64,000 nt of DNA. Source: Methylibium sp. Root1272. GTDB taxonomy: Bacteria > Pseudomonadota > Gammaproteobacteria > Burkholderiales > Burkholderiaceae_C. Positions 34,739 to 44,323 of this stretch are shown here, one piece after another. A program made the translations under genes and the position numbers. The notes beneath the pieces were generated by a model. The model searched no databases. It saw only the letters and a list, made by a program, of their open reading frames with translations, and was not told where the DNA came from. Position 1 is the first letter of the stretch. Every line of letters begins with the position of its first letter. Location: assembly GCF_001425905.1 (NCBI RefSeq), contig NZ_LMDY01000013.1, positions 1,194 to 65,193 on the forward strand, in the 5' to 3' direction.

Positions 34739-35967
34739 GGCCGCTCCTCGAGCGCGAGCGGCATCACCAGCCGCACCAGCGTGCCCTGGCCGGGCGCACT
34801 GTCGATCGTGAGGCGCCCGCCGAAGTGCGCCGCGCGCTCGCGCATGCCCATCACGCCGTAGCTGCGCGGGTCGTTCAACGCCTCGGGGGTGGTGCCGACG
34901 CCGTCGTCGCGCACGTCGAGGTAGAGCACCGGCGCGGGCGGCGCATCGACCGCGATGCGGATGCCGACGCGCCGTGCCTTCGCGTGGCGCGCGATGTTCG
35001 ACAGCAGCTCCTGGAAGATGCGGAACACCGCGATCGCCAGCCCGCCCTCGGGCGGCGCGACGCCGGCGGCCACGTGGACCTGGATGTCGGCCTCCAGCTC
35101 GGCGCTCTCCAGCCACTCCTGGGCCTGCCACTCCAGCGCGGCCCACAGGCCCTGGTGGTCGAGGATGCTGGGCCGCAGGTCGGTGATGATGCGACCGACC
35201 TTGTCGACCGCGGTGTCGATCAGCGCCCCCATGCCTTCGCACTTGGCGGCCAGCGGCAGGCGGTCGGTGACGCGCTTCTCGAGCCAGTTGACATCCATCT
35301 TCAGGGCCACCAGCAGCGAGCCGAGCTCGTCGTGGATCTCGCGCGCGATGCGGGTGCGCTCCTCTTCTCGCACCGTCTCCAGGTAGGCCGAGAGCTGGCG
35401 TCGCTGCGCGAGCGCGTCGCTCAGCGCGCGGGTGCGCTCGGCGACGCGCTGCTCCAGCCGGTCATTCGTGCGTTCGAGTTCGCGCTTGGCGCGCACCAGC
35501 TGCTCCTCGGCCTGCTTGCGCGCGGTGATGTCGACGAAGGTGACCACCGCACCCACCACCACGCCGGCCTCGACGATGGGATAGGACGAGTACTCGGCCT
35601 GGAAGGGGCTGCCGTCGGCGCGCCACAGCACCTCGTGGTCGATGCGGCACGGCAGCCCGCGACGGAAGGCGTTGAAGATCGGGCAGTCGGCCTCGGGGTA
35701 GTGCGCGCCGTCGCCGTGCGAGTGATGAATCAGCGCGTGCATGTTGCGGCCGAGCACCTCTTCGGTGCGGTAGCCCAGGGACTGGGCGGCGGCGCGGTTC
35801 ACGAAGGTGCAGCAGCCGTCGATGTCGATGCCGAAGATGCCGTCGCCGGTCGATTCGAGCAGCAGCGTGAGACGGTCCTGCCACGGCGTGCCGTCGTGGC
35901 GCGGCACTGCCCGCGGCGACGCCGGGGCGGGCAGCAGGGCGGCAGGTTCGTGCGAACAGACGTGCAT
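34735..35967 (-). CDS. PAS-domain histidine kinase (HisKA_3 type)
   Basis: A 410-residue cytoplasmic sensor kinase. A PAS domain spans about residues 30-150 (FVNRAAAQSLGYRTEEVLGR; HHSHGDGAHYPEADCPI; FVDITARK). A coiled linker follows, then HisKA_3 with phospho-acceptor His212 (REIHDELGSLL) and an HATPase_c domain (FRIFQELLSNIARHAKA; VRDDGVG). No membrane segment, so it senses an internal signal, possibly redox or a small ligand bound by PAS. It is the partner of the regulator at 34058. Confidence 0.93.
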   Translation of the reverse strand: MHVCSHEPAALLPAPASPRAVPRHDGTPWQDRLTLLLESTGDGIFGIDIDGCCTFVNRAAAQSLGYRTEEVLGRNMHALIHHSHGDGAHYPEADCPIFNAFRRGLPCRIDHEVLWRADGSPFQAEYSSYPIVEAGVVVGAVVTFVDITARKQAEEQLVRAKRELERTNDRLEQRVAERTRALSDALAQRRQLSAYLETVREEERTRIAREIHDELGSLLVALKMDVNWLEKRVTDRLPLAAKCEGMGALIDTAVDKVGRIITDLRPSILDHQGLWAALEWQAQEWLESAELEADIQVHVAAGVAPPEGGLAIAVFRIFQELLSNIARHAKARRVGIRIAVDAPPAPVLYLDVRDDGVGTTPEALNDPRSYGVMGMRERAAHFGGRLTIDSAPGQGTLVRLVMPLALEERP

Positions 35968-36121
35968 GCGCGACGTGGCGCAAGCCGTGTGCCACCGATC
36001 GAAGCGGGCCGCAAGGGTTTGCCCGCCTGCCCGCGCGGTGTTGCAAGAGCTTGCCGACAGGCGCCACGTCTGGGGCTATCCTCGATCGACGTGATGCTCC
36101 GGCCCCCGGCCGACCGTCGAG

Positions 36122-37615
36122 ATGCCCGCTGTTCCTGCCGCCCGCGCCAAGAACGACGCCGATCGTGTGGCCCACCTGCGCCGCTTCGAGATCCTCGACA
36201 GCCTGCCCGAGGGCGCCTACGACGACATCGTGGCGCTGGCCTCGCAGCTTTGCGGCACGCCGATCGCGCTGATCTCGCTGGTCGACGCCGAGCGCCAGTG
36301 GTTCAAGGCCCGCGTCGGTCTCGACGCGCAGGAAACCCCGCGCGACCTGGCCTTCTGCGACCATGCCCTGCTGCAGCCGGACACGGTGTTCACGATCCCC
36401 GACGCCCACGCCGACCCGCGCTTCGCCGACAACCCACTGGTCACCGGGCCGCCGCACATCCGCTTCTATGCCGGTGCGCCCATCCTCGTGGAGGGCGGGC
36501 TGCCGATGGGCACGGTGTGCGTGATCGACACGCAGCCGCGCGTGCTGGCGCCGGCCCAGGCCACGGCGCTGCGGGCCCTGGCGCGGCAGACCGCGGCGCT
36601 GCTAGCGCTGCGCGAGCGCACGCGCGTGGCGCAGCAGCAGGCGATCGAACTGGCACAGGCCACCGCCGAGGCGCAGCGCGAGCGGCAGCGCAGCGCGGAG
36701 CTGCTGGACCTGGTGCTGCGCGGCGGCAACCTCGGCCTCTGGGACATGGACGTGCCCACCAGCGCCTGGACCGCGAACGCGCGCGAGCGCGAGATGCTGG
36801 GCCATGCCGCCGACGAGGCCGGGCCGCGCACCACCGACTGGCGCACGCTGATCCATCCCGACGACTGGCCCCAGGTGCTGGCCGCGCTGCAGGCCCACCT
36901 GGGCGGTAGCGCGCCGGCCTTCCAGTGCGAGCACCGCATGCGGCACCGCGCGGGCCACTGGATTTGGGTGCAGAGCCATGCGGTGGTCGTCGACCGCAGC
37001 GCGGCCGGGCATCCGCTGCGCGTGGTCGGCACGCACCGCGACGTGACACGCCGCAAGGAGGCCGAGGCCGAGATCGAGCTGGCCCATGCGCGGCTGCAGC
37101 AGCTGTCGACGACCGATGCGCTGACCGGGGTGGGCAATCGGCGCCACTTCGACGACTGCCTGGCACGCGAGTGGTCGCGCAGCGCGCGGGCGCGCCAGCC
37201 GCTGGCGCTGCTGATGATCGACATCGACCACTTCAAGCTCTACAACGACCGCTACGGCCACCCCGCCGGCGACGAGTGCCTGCGTCGCGTGGCCGAGGTC
37301 ATCACCGCCTGCGTCCGGCGCGGCGGCGAGATCGTGGCACGCTACGGCGGCGAGGAGTTCGCGGTGCTGCTGCCGGGCACGCCGATCGACGGCGCGCGCG
37401 CCGTCGCGCAGCGCTGCCTGCAGGCGCTGAACAATGCCGCGATCGAGCACCTGGCCTCGCCGACGGCCGGCGTGGTGACGCTGAGCATCGGCGTGGCCGC
37501 GCGGGTGGCGGGCAAGTCGATCGAGCCCGGCACGCTCGCCGACGCGGCGGACGCCGCGCTCTACGAGGCCAAGCGTGGCGGCCGGGCCCGGCTGGCCGTC
37601 GACACCGCGGGCTGA
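36122..37615 (+). CDS. GAF-PAS-GGDEF diguanylate cyclase
   Basis: A 497-residue cytoplasmic protein that should make cyclic di-GMP. A GAF domain covers about residues 20-165 (FYAGAPILVEGGLPMGTVCVID). A PAS domain covers about 195-315 (WDMDVPTSAWTANAREREML; VVGTHRDVTRRKEAE). GGDEF covers about 328-495, with active site GGEEF at 409-413. The inhibitory I-site position holds RGGE (400-403) instead of RxxD, so product inhibition may be weakened. No EAL domain. It stands divergent from the sensor kinase across 154 bases. Confidence 0.92.
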   Translation: MPAVPAARAKNDADRVAHLRRFEILDSLPEGAYDDIVALASQLCGTPIALISLVDAERQWFKARVGLDAQETPRDLAFCDHALLQPDTVFTIPDAHADPRFADNPLVTGPPHIRFYAGAPILVEGGLPMGTVCVIDTQPRVLAPAQATALRALARQTAALLALRERTRVAQQQAIELAQATAEAQRERQRSAELLDLVLRGGNLGLWDMDVPTSAWTANAREREMLGHAADEAGPRTTDWRTLIHPDDWPQVLAALQAHLGGSAPAFQCEHRMRHRAGHWIWVQSHAVVVDRSAAGHPLRVVGTHRDVTRRKEAEAEIELAHARLQQLSTTDALTGVGNRRHFDDCLAREWSRSARARQPLALLMIDIDHFKLYNDRYGHPAGDECLRRVAEVITACVRRGGEIVARYGGEEFAVLLPGTPIDGARAVAQRCLQALNNAAIEHLASPTAGVVTLSIGVAARVAGKSIEPGTLADAADAALYEAKRGGRARLAVDTAG

Positions 37616-37634
37616 GCGCGGCGGGCCCATGCGA

Positions 37635-38345
37635 TCAGGGCAGCGTGACGCGCATCTGCACCACGTAGCGCCGCTCGCGCGCGATCTCGGCGCTGGACAG
37701 CACGCCACGTTCACTGCGGCGCTCGCTGCCGCCGTCGCTGGCGACGGTGACCCACTCGCCGAGCGGCAGTTGCACCGTGGTCAGCAGGCCGGCGCGGTCG
37801 ATGCTGCCCTCGGGCTGCGGCTGGCCCCGGAAGTCGTAGCGCGAGGACATGCCACCCGAAGCCAGCGCACTGGCCTCGGTGCGAACCTCCACCGTGACCG
37901 GTGAACCGCCGCCGGGCCAGCGCGGCCGCACCGCGACGCTGCGCCCGGTGTCGACATAGCTGCTGCCGGCGATCGCGCCGGGGCCGCCGGGCGTCCACAC
38001 CACTTCCAGCCAGGTCAGCGGCACCGACGCGCCGACGTTCAGCAGGCCCTGCCCGCCGTTGAGCACGAGCAGCCGGTGCTGCGCGTCGCTCGATCTGTCG
38101 CCGCTGCGCGATTCGAGCGTGACGCCAGCGCGGCCGGACACCTGGCCGTCGGGCCCGACCGTCACCGCCCCCGAGCGCAGGCCGCCGCCACTGGCGGTGA
38201 AGCTGGACTCGTCGCCCTGGCGCACCTCGACCAGCAGGTTGCGCTGCGGCAGCGCGGCGGTCGGTGGCGCCGCGGCCACGATGCCGGGCCACGCCAGGGC
38301 GGCCAGGCCGAGCGCACACAGAAAGGCAGGCAGGGAACGAGACAT
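37635..38345 (-). CDS. exported protein of unknown function
   Basis: A 236-residue protein with a clear Sec signal peptide (LPAFLCALGLAALAWPGIVA, cleavage near residue 25). The mature part is Gly/Ser/Val-rich with beta-strand character: RNLLVEVRQGDESS, GQVSGRAGVTLESRS and HRLLVLNGGQGLLNVGAS. The style recalls short secretin-associated domains, but I cannot assign a family. It is convergent with the diguanylate cyclase gene, ending 19 bases from it. Confidence 0.65.
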   Translation of the reverse strand: MSRSLPAFLCALGLAALAWPGIVAAAPPTAALPQRNLLVEVRQGDESSFTASGGGLRSGAVTVGPDGQVSGRAGVTLESRSGDRSSDAQHRLLVLNGGQGLLNVGASVPLTWLEVVWTPGGPGAIAGSSYVDTGRSVAVRPRWPGGGSPVTVEVRTEASALASGGMSSRYDFRGQPQPEGSIDRAGLLTTVQLPLGEWVTVASDGGSERRSERGVLSSAEIARERRYVVQMRVTLP

Positions 38346-38386
38346 GCCCAGAGCTTAGTACGCCATGGGCGAAGTGGTCCTCGCGC

Positions 38387-38803
38387 CTACCTGCTGCGCC
38401 GCGGCGCCGGGACCGCAGGCCGCGGTGCGTGGCGGGCGAGCAGCGCTGCCAGCGCCTCGGGATCGCTTTGCGCCAAGGCCTCGACAGCCGCCGACGCCGC
38501 CTCGCGCCGCTCCCGCCGCTGCCGGTCCTTGATCGTCTCCACCTCGGCGGCCAGCGTCCGCAGGCATTGCAGCGCGGCCTGCGCCTGCGCCGCGTGCTCG
38601 GGCGGGGCGTCGGGCTGCTGTCCGAGCACCACCTCGCTCAGCCAGCCGAGCTGCTTGCCGTAGCTGGCGACGTCGAACACCGCGCGCTCGATGTCGGCGT
38701 CGCCGGCCGTCGGGCGGATTCCGCTGAAGAGGTCCTGCGTGACCGCGCCGCTCAGCGGAAAGTGAAGTTGCGGTGCCCAGTGGAGCCAGAACCAGGGAAA
38801 CAT
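38387..38803 (-). CDS. small protein of unknown function, helical C-terminus
   Basis: 138 residues starting MFPWFWLHWAPQLHFPLSGA. The aromatic N-terminus is followed by a helical, Ala/Glu/Arg-rich region that could form a coiled coil (EVETIKDRQRRERREAASAA). The ATG at 38803 is chosen over the ATG two codons upstream because GGAGG is six bases ahead of it. I do not recognise the family. It lies 58 bases downstream of the MOSC gene on the same strand. Confidence 0.6.
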   Translation of the reverse strand: MFPWFWLHWAPQLHFPLSGAVTQDLFSGIRPTAGDADIERAVFDVASYGKQLGWLSEVVLGQQPDAPPEHAAQAQAALQCLRTLAAEVETIKDRQRRERREAASAAVEALAQSDPEALAALLARHAPRPAVPAPRRSR

Positions 38804-38861
38804 GGGCATCCTCCTCGATGGTCGTCGTCCGCGTGCGGGCGGGCGCCGCATCGGCGCCCGT

Positions 38862-39407
38862 TCAGGTCGGGGCGAGCTCGCACACCACCGCGTCGCCCAG
38901 GCGCAGCATGCCACCGACCAGCACCCGCGCGGTGACGCCGCCATGGCCCCGCACCGCGTTGTAGCCGCCGGGACCGAGGGCCTCCTCCATGCGCGAGCAG
39001 GGTTCGCACGGCCCGGAGACTTCGATCAACACGTCGGCGCCGATGCGCAGGCGCAGCGGCTGGTCGCGGAACAGCGTGCGCGCAGCCAGCAGGTTCAGGC
39101 CCGACACCACGAGGTTGCGGCGCAGCGCGTCCGCCGTCGTCACCGGCCGTCCCGCCAGTGCGGCGATGACCGGCAGGTGTTCGGCCTGCAGCAGCGTGAC
39201 CTGGCGCTTGCCGCCGAGGCCGCGCCCCGCCGCGCTGCGATCACCCTGCAAACCGAGGCCGGCGAGCGCCTGCACGGACGCCACCGACTGCACCGTCGCG
39301 CGACGCTGCGGGCGCAGCAGGATGGCGTCGAGCCGTCCCGGTTGCGCGTGGCGTCGCGTCAGCTCGCGCAGCGACGGGGCCAGCGACGCCGCGGCCGCTT
39401 CGCTCAC
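38862..39407 (-). CDS. MOSC-domain protein
   Basis: A 181-residue MOSC (molybdenum cofactor sulfurase C-terminal) domain protein. Motifs are [44 protein letters not shown] and [11 protein letters not shown], with Cys residues in the last (the putative sulfur-transfer site). MOSC proteins handle activated sulfur or Mo-cofactor-linked reductions such as YiiM. The GTG start overlaps the stop of the upstream DUF1304 gene (GTGA). Confidence 0.88.
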   Translation of the reverse strand: MSEAAAASLAPSLRELTRRHAQPGRLDAILLRPQRRATVQSVASVQALAGLGLQGDRSAAGRGLGGKRQVTLLQAEHLPVIAALAGRPVTTADALRRNLVVSGLNLLAARTLFRDQPLRLRIGADVLIEVSGPCEPCSRMEEALGPGGYNAVRGHGGVTARVLVGGMLRLGDAVVCELAPT

Positions 39408-39766
39408 CGGCCGGCCAGCCACAGCAGCGCCAGCCCGACCGCCGCCGGCAGCGCCTGCACGTAGAGGATCTTGCGGCTGGCGGTGGCTGCGCCGTAAAGC
39501 CCCGCGACCAGCACGCACAGCAGGAAGAAGACCTTCACGCCGCTGCCGGCGGCGCCCAGGCTCAGGCCCCAGAACAGGCCGGCGGCGAGGAAGCCGTTGT
39601 AGAGCCCCTGGTTCGCGGCCAGCACCTTGGACGCCGCCGCCGCTTGCGGTGTCTGTCCGAAGGCGCGCCAGCCGGCCGGCTTGTCCCACAGGAACATCTC
39701 CAGCACGAGGATGTAGACGTGCAGCAGCGCGACAAGCGCCACCACGGTGTCGGCGAGCAGGGCCAT
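39404..39766 (-). CDS. DUF1304 inner membrane protein
   Basis: A 120-residue membrane protein with four hydrophobic helices, at about residues 5-25, 55-75, 78-98 and 100-118. The DUF1304 pattern is [22 protein letters not shown] and [16 protein letters not shown]. Function unknown. Translationally coupled to the MOSC gene downstream. Confidence 0.88.
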   Translation of the reverse strand: MALLADTVVALVALLHVYILVLEMFLWDKPAGWRAFGQTPQAAAASKVLAANQGLYNGFLAAGLFWGLSLGAAGSGVKVFFLLCVLVAGLYGAATASRKILYVQALPAAVGLALLWLAGR

Positions 39767-39860
39767 GAGTGCGTCTCCTGAAGAAGGGTGGCAGACCGGT
39801 ACGCCGGCCGGGGCCGCACGCGGCCCGATGATGCCGCGCGGCGGGCGCGCCGGCGATCGG

Positions 39861-39942
39861 CTCTCAAGGAAACGCCGGGCCGCCCCAAGTTTCCTTGAGA
39901 GCCGCGGGGGGCGGGCTGGGCGCAGCCCGGCCCTGGGGGTGC
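39861..39942 (-). repeat. intergenic repeat with 13-bp hairpin, copy C
   Basis: Perfect inverted repeat CTCTCAAGGAAAC (39861-39873) and GTTTCCTTGAGAG (39889-39901), followed by a GGCGGGCTGGGCGCAG... CCCTGGGGG segment that abuts the stop codon of the Lrp-type gene. It is about 90 percent identical to 45217-45298 by eye. It folds well but has no U-run, so it is not a classical terminator. Confidence 0.8.
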
Positions 39943-40536
39943 TCAGTGGCGCCCGGCGCGCTCCAGGTGCTGCAGCGGCAGCGCGGCGCCGGCCTTCACC
40001 TCGCCGAGCGAGAAGCTGGTGTGCAGGTCCTTGAAGTTGGGCAGGTTCAGCAGCGTCTCCAGCGCGAGCGCGGAGAAGGCGTCCAGGTCGGTCGTCATCA
40101 CCTGCAGTTCGAAGGTGCCCGAGCCGCTGATGTAGTGGCAGGCGATGACCTGCGGGATGCGGCGGATCGCCTCCTCCAGCGCGCGCGTGGCCGCGGCGGT
40201 GTTGCGCTCGGCGTCGACGCGCACGAAGGCCAGCACGCCCAGGCCGATCTTGCGGCGGTCGATCTCGGCGCGGTAGCCGCGGATGTAGCCCTGCGTCTCC
40301 AGCCACTTCACGCGCCGCCAGGTCGGCGCGGTCGACAGGCCGATGCGCGCCGCCAGCTCGGCGTTCGACAGGCGCGCGTCCTGCTGCAGCGCGCCGAGGA
40401 TCGCGACGTCGTAGCGGTCGAGCGCGGCGTGCGGCGCATCGCCGCTCGCCGGGTCCGCCAGGGCCTCCGCGGGCGCCGGCCGGGCCAGCGATCGGGCGAT
40501 TCGGGTTTGCCCTGAAGTCGGCTTTTTCGATGCCAT
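39943..40536 (-). CDS. Lrp/AsnC-family transcriptional regulator
   Basis: A 197-residue regulator with a 45-residue low-complexity N-terminal extension. The AsnC helix-turn-helix follows (LDRYDVAILGALQQDARLSN, ELAARIGLS, APTWRRVKWLE), then a RAM ligand-binding domain (ACHYISGSGTFELQVMTTDL). It is divergent from the indolepyruvate ferredoxin oxidoreductase gene, so it probably controls that gene in response to an aromatic or branched amino acid. ATG at 40536 is followed by a Lys/Ser-rich start. Confidence 0.9.
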   Translation of the reverse strand: MASKKPTSGQTRIARSLARPAPAEALADPASGDAPHAALDRYDVAILGALQQDARLSNAELAARIGLSTAPTWRRVKWLETQGYIRGYRAEIDRRKIGLGVLAFVRVDAERNTAAATRALEEAIRRIPQVIACHYISGSGTFELQVMTTDLDAFSALALETLLNLPNFKDLHTSFSLGEVKAGAALPLQHLERAGRH

Positions 40537-40560
40537 TTCTTTCTTTCTGAGCTTCTTTGA

Positions 40561-40573
40561 GCAACAACGTTGC
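40561..40573. promoter_or_regulatory. palindrome in the Lrp-type/oxidoreductase control region
   Basis: GCAAC-AAC-GTTGC, a perfect 5-bp dyad, lies 25 bases from the Lrp-type ATG and about 170 bases upstream of the oxidoreductase ATG. It could be an autoregulatory operator; the known AsnC consensus is only loosely comparable. Confidence 0.35.
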
Positions 40574-40740
40574 CGCAAGCATGCCCCAGAGGGCACACAA
40601 AGAAAAGACATCCCCCCACGCTTTGCCTACACTGGCCGCAACGCCGCCGGTGACCGCGCCGGCAGCGGCGTGCGGCTCCGGGCGTCACGAGCGCCCGGGG
40701 CCGCAGCACCCTCCCCGCCGCCAGCTGGAGCCTCGACGCC

Positions 40741-43700
40741 ATGAACGCGCCCCTTCCCGAGTCGATCCGTCTCGCCCTCGAGACGGTCACGCTCGACGAC
40801 AAATACGCCCTCGAAACCGGGCAGGCCTTCATGAGCGGCGTGCAGGCGCTGGTGCGGCTGCCGATGCTGCAGCAGCAGCGCGATGCCGCCGCCGGACTGG
40901 ACACCGCGGGCTTCGTCAGCGGCTACCGCGGCTCGCCGCTGGGCGGCTACGACCAGGCGCTGTGGGCGGCGAAGAAGCACCTCGCGGCCCACCAGGTGGT
41001 GTTCCAGCCGGGCGTCAACGAGGAACTGGCCGCGACCGCGGTGTGGGGCACCCAGCAACTCGCCCTGTACCCGCAGAGCAGGAAGCACGACGGCGTGTTC
41101 GGCATCTGGTACGGCAAGGGCCCGGGCGTGGACCGCTGCTCCGATGTCTTCAAGCACGCCAACATGGCGGGCACCGCGAAGCACGGCGGCGTGATCGCGA
41201 TCGCCGGCGACGACCACATCGCCAAGAGCAGCACCGCCGCGCACCAGAGCGACCACATCTTCAAGGCCTGCGGGCTGCCGCTGTTCTTCCCGGCGAGCGT
41301 GCAGGAGATCCTCGACATGGGGCTGCACGCCTTCGCGATGAGCCGCTTCTCCGGTGTGTGGGCGGGCATGAAGACCATCCAGGAAGTGGTGGAGTCGTCC
41401 GCGTCGATCTCGGTCGACCCCGATCGCGTGAACATCGTGCTGCCGGAGGATTTCCCGATGCCCGCCGGCGGCCTGCACATCCGCTGGCCCGACGCGCCGC
41501 TGGAGCAGGAAGCGCGGCTGATGAACCACAAGTGGTACGCGGCGCTGGCCTACGTGCGCGCGAACCGGCTCAACCACACGGTGATCGACTCGCCGCACGC
41601 GCGGCTCGGGCTGATCGCCAGCGGCAAGGCCTACAACGACACGCGCCAGGCGCTGCACGACCTGGGCCTCGACGACGCGGCCTGCCGCCGCCTCGGCATC
41701 CGCCTGCACAAGGTGGGCGTGGTGTGGCCGCTGGAGGCCACGATCACGCGCGAGTTCGCCACCGGGCTGCAGGAGATCCTGGTGATCGAGGAGAAGCGCC
41801 AGGTCATCGAGTACCAGCTGAAGGAAGAGCTCTACAACTGGCGTGCCGACGTGCGGCCCAACGTGCTGGGCAAGTTCGACGAATCGGAGGGCGACCTGTC
41901 GGGCGGCGAGTGGAGCCAGCCCAACCCCAGCGGCAACTGGCTGCTGCGCGCCCAGGCCGACCTGACGCCGGCGATCATCGCCCGCGCGATCGGCAAGCGG
42001 CTGCTCAAGCTCGGCGGGCTCGATGGCGACACGCGCGCTCACGTCGAGGCGCGGCTGGCGCTGATCGACGCGAAGGAGCGCGCGCTGGCCGCGAACACGC
42101 AGGACACCGGCGATCGCGCACCGTGGTTCTGCAGCGGTTGCCCGCACAACACCAGCACGCGCGTGCCCGAGGGCTCGCGCGCGGTGGCCGGCATCGGCTG
42201 CCACTACATGACGGTGTGGATGGACCGCAGCACCACCACCTTCTCTCAGATGGGCGGCGAGGGCGTGAGCTGGGTCGGTCAGGCGCCGTTCACCACCGAC
42301 CGCCACGTGTTCGCCAACCTCGGCGACGGCACCTACTACCACTCGGGCCTGCTGGCGGTGCGCCAGAGCATCGCGGCGAAGGTGAACATCACCTACAAGA
42401 TCCTGTTCAACGACGCAGTCGCGATGACCGGCGGCCAGCCGGTCGACGGCACGCTGCACGTGCCCGAGATGACGCGCGAACTCGACGCCGAGGGCGCGAA
42501 GCGCATCGTCGTCGTGACCGACGAGCCGCGCAAGTACGACGGCGTCACCGGCCTCGCGCCGGGCGTGACGGTGAAGCACCGCGACGAGCTCGACGCGGTG
42601 CAGCGCGAGTTGCGCGAGCTGCCCGGCTGCACCATCCTCATCTACGACCAGACCTGCGCCACCGAGAAGCGGCGCCGCCGCAAGCGCGGCACGATGGCCA
42701 CGCCGGCCGAGACGGTGGTGATCAACGAGCTGGTGTGCGAGGGCTGCGGCGACTGCTCGGTGCAGAGCAACTGCCTGTCGGTCGAGCCGGTGGAGACGCC
42801 GTTCGGCCGCAAGCGCCGCATCAACCAGAGCAGCTGCAACAAGGACTACTCCTGCCTGAAGGGCTTCTGCCCGAGCTTCGTGACGGTGACCGGCGGCACG
42901 CCGAAGAAGCCGCAGCGCGACGCCTCGCACGACCCGCACCGCGGCCCACCGCTGCCGGAGCCGGTGCTGCCGGTGGCCGAGACCGCCTGGGGCATCGTGG
43001 TCGCCGGCGTCGGCGGCACCGGTGTCATCACGATCGGCCAGCTGCTGGGCATGGCGGCCCACCTCGAAGGCAAGGGCATCGTGACGCAGGACGCCGCCGG
43101 GCTGGCGCAGAAGGGCGGCGCGACCTGGAGCCACATCCAGATCGCCAACCGGCCCGAGGCCATCTACTGCACCAGGGTCGGCACCGCCGAGGCCGACCTG
43201 GTGATCGCCTGCGACCCGATCGTCGCGGCCAAGAAGGACACGCTCGCAGTGATGCGCGAGGGCCGCACCCACGTGGCGCTGAACACCCACGGTGCGCCGA
43301 CCGCCGCCTTCGTCGGCAACCCCGACTGGCAGTTCCAGGGCGGCCGCTGCGAGACGGTGATCGAGCAGGCCTGTGGCGGCGCCGCGCAGGTGGGCAGGTT
43401 CGACGCCGACCGGTTGGCGACCGCGTTGCTGGGCGATGCGATCTACACCAACCCGCTGATGCTGGGCTATGCGTGGCAGAAGGGCTGGGTGCCGCTGAGC
43501 CAGGCTGCGCTGCTGCGCGCGATCGAGCTCAACGGCGTGCAGGTCGAGCTGAACAAGGCCGCGTTCGCCTGGGGCCGGCGTGCCGCCCACGACCTGGCCG
43601 CGGTGCAGGCCCTCACCGCCACGGCGCAGGTGATCGCCTTCGTGAAGAAGCCCGCGCTGGACGAGCTGCTGGCCACGCGCGTCGACTTCCTCACCGGCTA

Positions 43701-44301
43701 CCAGAACGCGGCCTACGCGCAGACCTACCGCGCCTTCGTCGACAAGGTGCGCGCCGCCGAGGCGCCGCTGAAGTCGACCCGGCTCGCCGAGACGGTGGCG
43801 CGCTACCTGTTCAAGCTGATGGCCTACAAGGACGAGTACGAGGTGGCGCGCCTGCACGTCGACCCGGCCTTCCACGCGAAGATCGCCGCGCAGTTCGACG
43901 GCGAGGTGAAGCTGGGCTACCACCTGGCGCCGCCGGGGCTGGCGAAGAAGAACGCCCGGGGCGAGCCGCTGAAGCGGCGCTACGGCCCGTGGATGCTGAG
44001 CGCCTTCCGGCTGCTCGCACGGCTCAAGGGCCTGCGCGGCACCGGTTTCGATCCCTTCGGCCGGACCGAGGAGCGCCGCACCGAGCGCGCGCTGATCGAC
44101 GAGTACCGCGCCTGCATCGACGAGTTGCTGGCAACGCTGGACCCGCAGCGGCTCGCGCTGGCGGTCGAGATCGCGGCGATCCCGGAGGACATCCGCGGCT
44201 ACGGCCACGTGAAGGCCCGGCACCTGGTAGCCGCACGGGCGAAGTGGAGCGGCCTGATGGTGCAGTGGCGTGCCGGGCCGGCGCAACGCACGGCGGCCTG
44301 A
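40741..44301 (+). CDS. indolepyruvate ferredoxin oxidoreductase, fused alpha-beta type
   Basis: Oxidatively decarboxylates aryl-pyruvates (or branched 2-oxo acids) to acyl-CoA with reduced ferredoxin in amino-acid breakdown. The 1186-residue single chain contains the pyrimidine-binding and TPP domains (GYRGSPLGGYDQAL; NLGDGTYYHSGLLAVRQ). A ferredoxin-like region at about residues 660-710 is Cys-rich (CEGCGDCSVQSNC; CLKGFCPSF). The gamma-type domain (VAGVGGTGVITIGQLLGMAA; DAAGLAQKGGATWSHIQI) lies C-terminal. Length is normal for the fused betaproteobacterial form. It is divergent from the Lrp-type regulator. Confidence 0.95.
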   Translation: MNAPLPESIRLALETVTLDDKYALETGQAFMSGVQALVRLPMLQQQRDAAAGLDTAGFVSGYRGSPLGGYDQALWAAKKHLAAHQVVFQPGVNEELAATAVWGTQQLALYPQSRKHDGVFGIWYGKGPGVDRCSDVFKHANMAGTAKHGGVIAIAGDDHIAKSSTAAHQSDHIFKACGLPLFFPASVQEILDMGLHAFAMSRFSGVWAGMKTIQEVVESSASISVDPDRVNIVLPEDFPMPAGGLHIRWPDAPLEQEARLMNHKWYAALAYVRANRLNHTVIDSPHARLGLIASGKAYNDTRQALHDLGLDDAACRRLGIRLHKVGVVWPLEATITREFATGLQEILVIEEKRQVIEYQLKEELYNWRADVRPNVLGKFDESEGDLSGGEWSQPNPSGNWLLRAQADLTPAIIARAIGKRLLKLGGLDGDTRAHVEARLALIDAKERALAANTQDTGDRAPWFCSGCPHNTSTRVPEGSRAVAGIGCHYMTVWMDRSTTTFSQMGGEGVSWVGQAPFTTDRHVFANLGDGTYYHSGLLAVRQSIAAKVNITYKILFNDAVAMTGGQPVDGTLHVPEMTRELDAEGAKRIVVVTDEPRKYDGVTGLAPGVTVKHRDELDAVQRELRELPGCTILIYDQTCATEKRRRRKRGTMATPAETVVINELVCEGCGDCSVQSNCLSVEPVETPFGRKRRINQSSCNKDYSCLKGFCPSFVTVTGGTPKKPQRDASHDPHRGPPLPEPVLPVAETAWGIVVAGVGGTGVITIGQLLGMAAHLEGKGIVTQDAAGLAQKGGATWSHIQIANRPEAIYCTRVGTAEADLVIACDPIVAAKKDTLAVMREGRTHVALNTHGAPTAAFVGNPDWQFQGGRCETVIEQACGGAAQVGRFDADRLATALLGDAIYTNPLMLGYAWQKGWVPLSQAALLRAIELNGVQVELNKAAFAWGRRAAHDLAAVQALTATAQVIAFVKKPALDELLATRVDFLTGYQNAAYAQTYRAFVDKVRAAEAPLKSTRLAETVARYLFKLMAYKDEYEVARLHVDPAFHAKIAAQFDGEVKLGYHLAPPGLAKKNARGEPLKRRYGPWMLSAFRLLARLKGLRGTGFDPFGRTEERRTERALIDEYRACIDELLATLDPQRLALAVEIAAIPEDIRGYGHVKARHLVAARAKWSGLMVQWRAGPAQRTAA

Positions 44302-44323
44302 GCGCGCCAGAGGACTCGCGGGC

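Noticed and set aside
39861-39942. Intrinsic terminator for the DUF1304 region
   Set aside because: The 13-bp hairpin lacks a U-run on either strand and recurs elsewhere, so it was called a repeat.
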